NCBI GenBank assembly: GCA_034190875.2
Contig: CM067354.1
Coordinates: 8,581,828 to 8,645,827, forward strand
Source: Urechis unicinctus
Lineage: Eukaryota; Annelida; Polychaeta; Xenopneusta; Urechidae
DNA: 64,000 bases
Reading direction: 5' to 3'
Shown here piece by piece: positions 61,150-64,000 of this stretch; the stretch's first letter is position 1, and the number at the start of each line of letters is the position of its first letter. A program made the position numbers and the translations under genes. The notes beneath the pieces were generated by a model that did not search any database, was not told the DNA's origin, and saw only the letters and a list, made by a program, of their open reading frames with translations.

Positions 61150-63823
61150 ATGGGTAACGAAGGAAGTCAGCCCGCCAACCTTGGAGAGAGTCTGGACAAT
61201 GATATTAACGTGAAATGGAGTAAACTATCTGGAGATAGCCCTTTTGCTGGGCGAGATGGACATTGTGCTTGTGCAATCGGAAATAAACTTTTTGTCTTTG
61301 GTGGTGTTGTGTCTACTGACCACGAGGAAAGCACTGAATCTAATGAACTGTTGTCATTTGATACAGGTGAATACGTTATAAGTATTCTGGTGTAGGACAT
61401 AATACTAGCCCAAGACCCGTGCCGTAATTTGCAGCAAAATTGGGCGCGCTGTCAACAGATTCTAATCATACGTGATACACCTACAATTACAAAACGTACA
61501 AATGAAGAGTACATTTTAACATCTACGAATTGATGTTTTTCAACAAGTGTAATAAGTTTCTGTGTGAGATTTAGTGATATCCATGCAGACAGATCATGAA
61601 AAGTAGTGGACATCTTAGTCAATAGATCTTGTGGATCAGCTTGTGGCAGCACGAGCATGTAATCCTACCAGATTTATGTTTATCAAAAATATTTGTCCAA
61701 TTACAAATGTTCAACCGTTTTTGTGGATGATCTACCCTTTTAAAATTAACCAGCATGTGATCAACAGATCAAGACCCACCAATAACCAGTGTTGATTAAC
61801 AGAACAAACCTCTATGCTGATGATAGATGTCTCAACTGTGTCTTGCTTATTTACATATTAATTATAGTAACTACTGTTTGAAAGTGCAGTGATAGATAAC
61901 ATGAAGAGTTTTGCAGCCACTGGTTCATTGGGCTTTGATTGATTGATAGCATCCCAGACTTCTCAAAGTAAACTTAATGCTGTGAGGTATGTACAGTTTG
62001 ATGGGCTTGTGGTTTCAGACTGTAGTGAATAGCTTGAAAGCATTGTAGATTTTCTCATCTGCTGAGCTATTAATGTACAAATGAGCTGGGATTTTCATTA
62101 CATTCCAAGAAGAGATGTGTAGCCAGTCATATCTAAAGAATCCACTAGCTGCATGAACATTTCACCTGATACCTCCAATGGCAATCAACAAAATGACACG
62201 GCAGCAATATCAGGGACGCCAATTTTCCGCGGATTTCGTGGCCGCCAGGACCATTTTTGAGATCAATGCAAATCCAAGGAGAAAAATTAGGGGGGGGGGG
62301 GGCTTTTCCTTTTTCGTGAGATCCCCCGGCAAATTTCCTTTTCTTTTTTTTTTTTTTTTTACAAAAACCTGTTGGCATCCCTGCAATATAAGTCTGTGAA
62401 TTGTGCCTGGTAGGCAGTAAATCAGCATCAAATACCAGGAACATGATGTGGCTTGTCAAGTGAATAGAGATGAGCATGTCGGAAAATGGGGGAAATCTTT
62501 GGTTGGAGTTGGCTCCATGACAAACCTGCAGTCATGTGAATCATTTATGGATATCAAAAATTTAAATACATTCACAATCAAGACTGACTAACAACCTACT
62601 ATAGTGATAACATTGTGTAAATGTTCCTTACCTGGTGAATGAAAAAGTTTTACCCTCTGGAAATATTTTTTACCCATTGATTTTTCTGATCTTACCCCTT
62701 CTGTTTTGGAAAGGGGGTAAAATACTGGTCAACTTAAGACTTGACATTCATATGTTAATCAATGTGTTGGTGTGCCTTTAAACCCTACACTCACAACTCC
62801 AGTTTGGTACATTTAGCCATGTATCTATGTGTATGTGTTTTAGATGACCTGAAATGGAGTATAGTGAAAACTAGTGGCACTTGCCCTGCCGCTCGGTCGG
62901 CTGCGACCATGGCTGCGGTTGGAAGTAAGCTCTTCCTCGTCGGAGGATTGAGTAGAAACTCTGGCTGGTTTGATGATGTCCACATGTTTGACTCGGGTGA
63001 GAACTTGACATACATCCCTGTGAGTGAGTGTCATTATATGCATCGTCTCATTGAACTCCGTTGCTAATCTTCGCGTCTTCTATATTATTTCGACAGAAAC
63101 CAATATTTGGAGTAAAGTTGAACTCCAGGGTCAGGGACCAACCCCAAGAGACAAACTTGCTTCTTCTGTATTGGGTACACAGATCTATTTGTTTGGCGGA
63201 TTCGGTCCCAAGTTAACTGAGGATATTGAGGAGGTATTTTTGCTCTGCATGGCAACATATTTTGTTTGGCACACTAACGTTGAAGTGTATGGTTGTCATT
63301 GGTTTGCTTTCTTGTCAGGTGGATGAATTTAGCACAGAAGAAGAAGAGGATGGAGATGAGATTAGTGAAGCAGAAGGGGCCGAGTTTGGTTGGTTTAACG
63401 ACCTCTTCGTTCTTGACACAGTAACAATGAGTTGGAGTCAACCAATGCAGATGAACATTGGAGGTCCCTCGTCCCGGGCTGCCCTTGCTATGGCAACAGT
63501 CAAGGACCAGTACATAGTTATATTTGGTGGCAGGGATTCTGAAGCCCGGAGAAATGATGTACATATATATGATACAGGTGAATTATTTTTCGAACTAGTT
63601 TTTTAATTTCTGTTGTGTATTTTGTTTCACAAAAATATCAAATTATTATTCCCTTGATTTGTTCTAGTATCTCGCAAGTGGGTTCTGGATGTGAAGATAT
63701 CAGGGCGAGTTCCCGAGTCCCGGTCATTCCACACTCTGACTGCAGTTGATAATCGGGTTGTTGTGATAGGGGGGCGAGGCATACAGGATCAACATTTCAA
63801 TGACTTCCATATTTTTGATATCA
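61150..63823 (+). CDS. Kelch-repeat protein, first five exons (3' end outside the window)
   Basis: Exons 61150-61366, 62844-62996, 63097-63233, 63319-63577 and 63668-63823, all with GT..AG and matching phases. The gene continues past 64000. Each exon encodes about one kelch blade. The blades begin 'WSKLSGDSPFAGRDGHCACA', 'WSIVKTSGTCPAARSAATMA', 'WSKVELQGQGPTPRDKLASS', 'WSQPMQMNIGGPSSRAALAM' and 'WVLDVKISGRVPESRSFHTL', each followed by a 'FGG', 'VGG' or 'IGG' strand and an Asp-ending 'FD(T/S/I)' turn. Blade 3 is interrupted by an acidic insert 'FSTEEEEDGDEISEAEGAEF'. The N-terminus 'MGNEGSQ' fits the N-myristoylation pattern (Gly2, Ser6). No BTB or BACK domain precedes the blades. A beta-propeller adaptor is expected; the specific family is not identified. 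Confidence 0.85.
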
Positions 63824-64000
63824 GTGAGTTGCTCTTTATTAGAATGTGGTGTGTGTATTGCTGATTGAGCACCCACAAGTTTTGCAATTGTTTTCCATAT
63901 TGAACCTGTTTATCAGCATATATTGACTTCATAGCTGCTCTTCTTAATCATTCCAATGAGAAATACCATCCAGTATTTCTGACAAGTGTATTCCAGCTTA

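Overview
The window is animal nuclear DNA. Genes have short exons with GT..AG introns, DDX49 and NUDT17 are metazoan-type orthologues, and long dinucleotide tracts, minisatellites and decayed transposons are common. Intron size, repeat load, expanded HS3ST-like sulfotransferases and BCMA-like receptors suggest a marine invertebrate, perhaps a lancelet or another non-vertebrate animal. The exact taxon cannot be read from the sequence.

Region 1 (1-30,800) is repeat-rich. After a TA-rich tract and a relic with a P2X7-type zinc-binding domain (878-1735), a large imperfect palindrome runs from about 2,335 to 24,195. Each arm ends in a complete two-exon heparan sulfate 3-O-sulfotransferase-like gene: 2587-4217 on the minus strand and 22056-23936 on the plus strand. 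Each arm also holds a broken copy of that gene and copies of local repeats. A third broken sulfotransferase lies outside the palindrome at 29,230-30,185. The roughly 6 kb spacer (8,981-15,179) carries decayed virus-like/Polinton-like material: the end of a protein-primed family B DNA polymerase and several small membrane-protein ORFs on the opposite strand. The right arm has two striking minisatellites. One 43-bp array appears to derive from a unit present once in the left arm. One 22-bp array arose from sulfotransferase coding sequence.

Region 2 (30,784-48,254) is ordinary gene space: NUDT17 (7 exons, plus); two adjacent paralogous two-exon genes (minus) for small receptors with the cysteine spacing of BCMA/TNFRSF17; and DDX49 (12 exons, minus). 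All 12 DDX49 exons could be placed. Its introns hold three minisatellites, a decayed PiggyBac-type transposase and a shortened hAT-type protein.

Region 3 (48,255-64,000) holds a single-exon F-box gene (minus), about 8 kb with no gene I can support, and the first five exons of a kelch-repeat gene that runs off the right edge.

The genes do not form a pathway. They cover cell-surface glycan modification (sulfotransferases), signalling (BCMA-like receptors), nucleotide/CoA hydrolysis (NUDT17), ribosome biogenesis (DDX49) and protein turnover (F-box, kelch). Exon joins were deduced by eye from splice sites, reading phase and family knowledge; no alignment was run.
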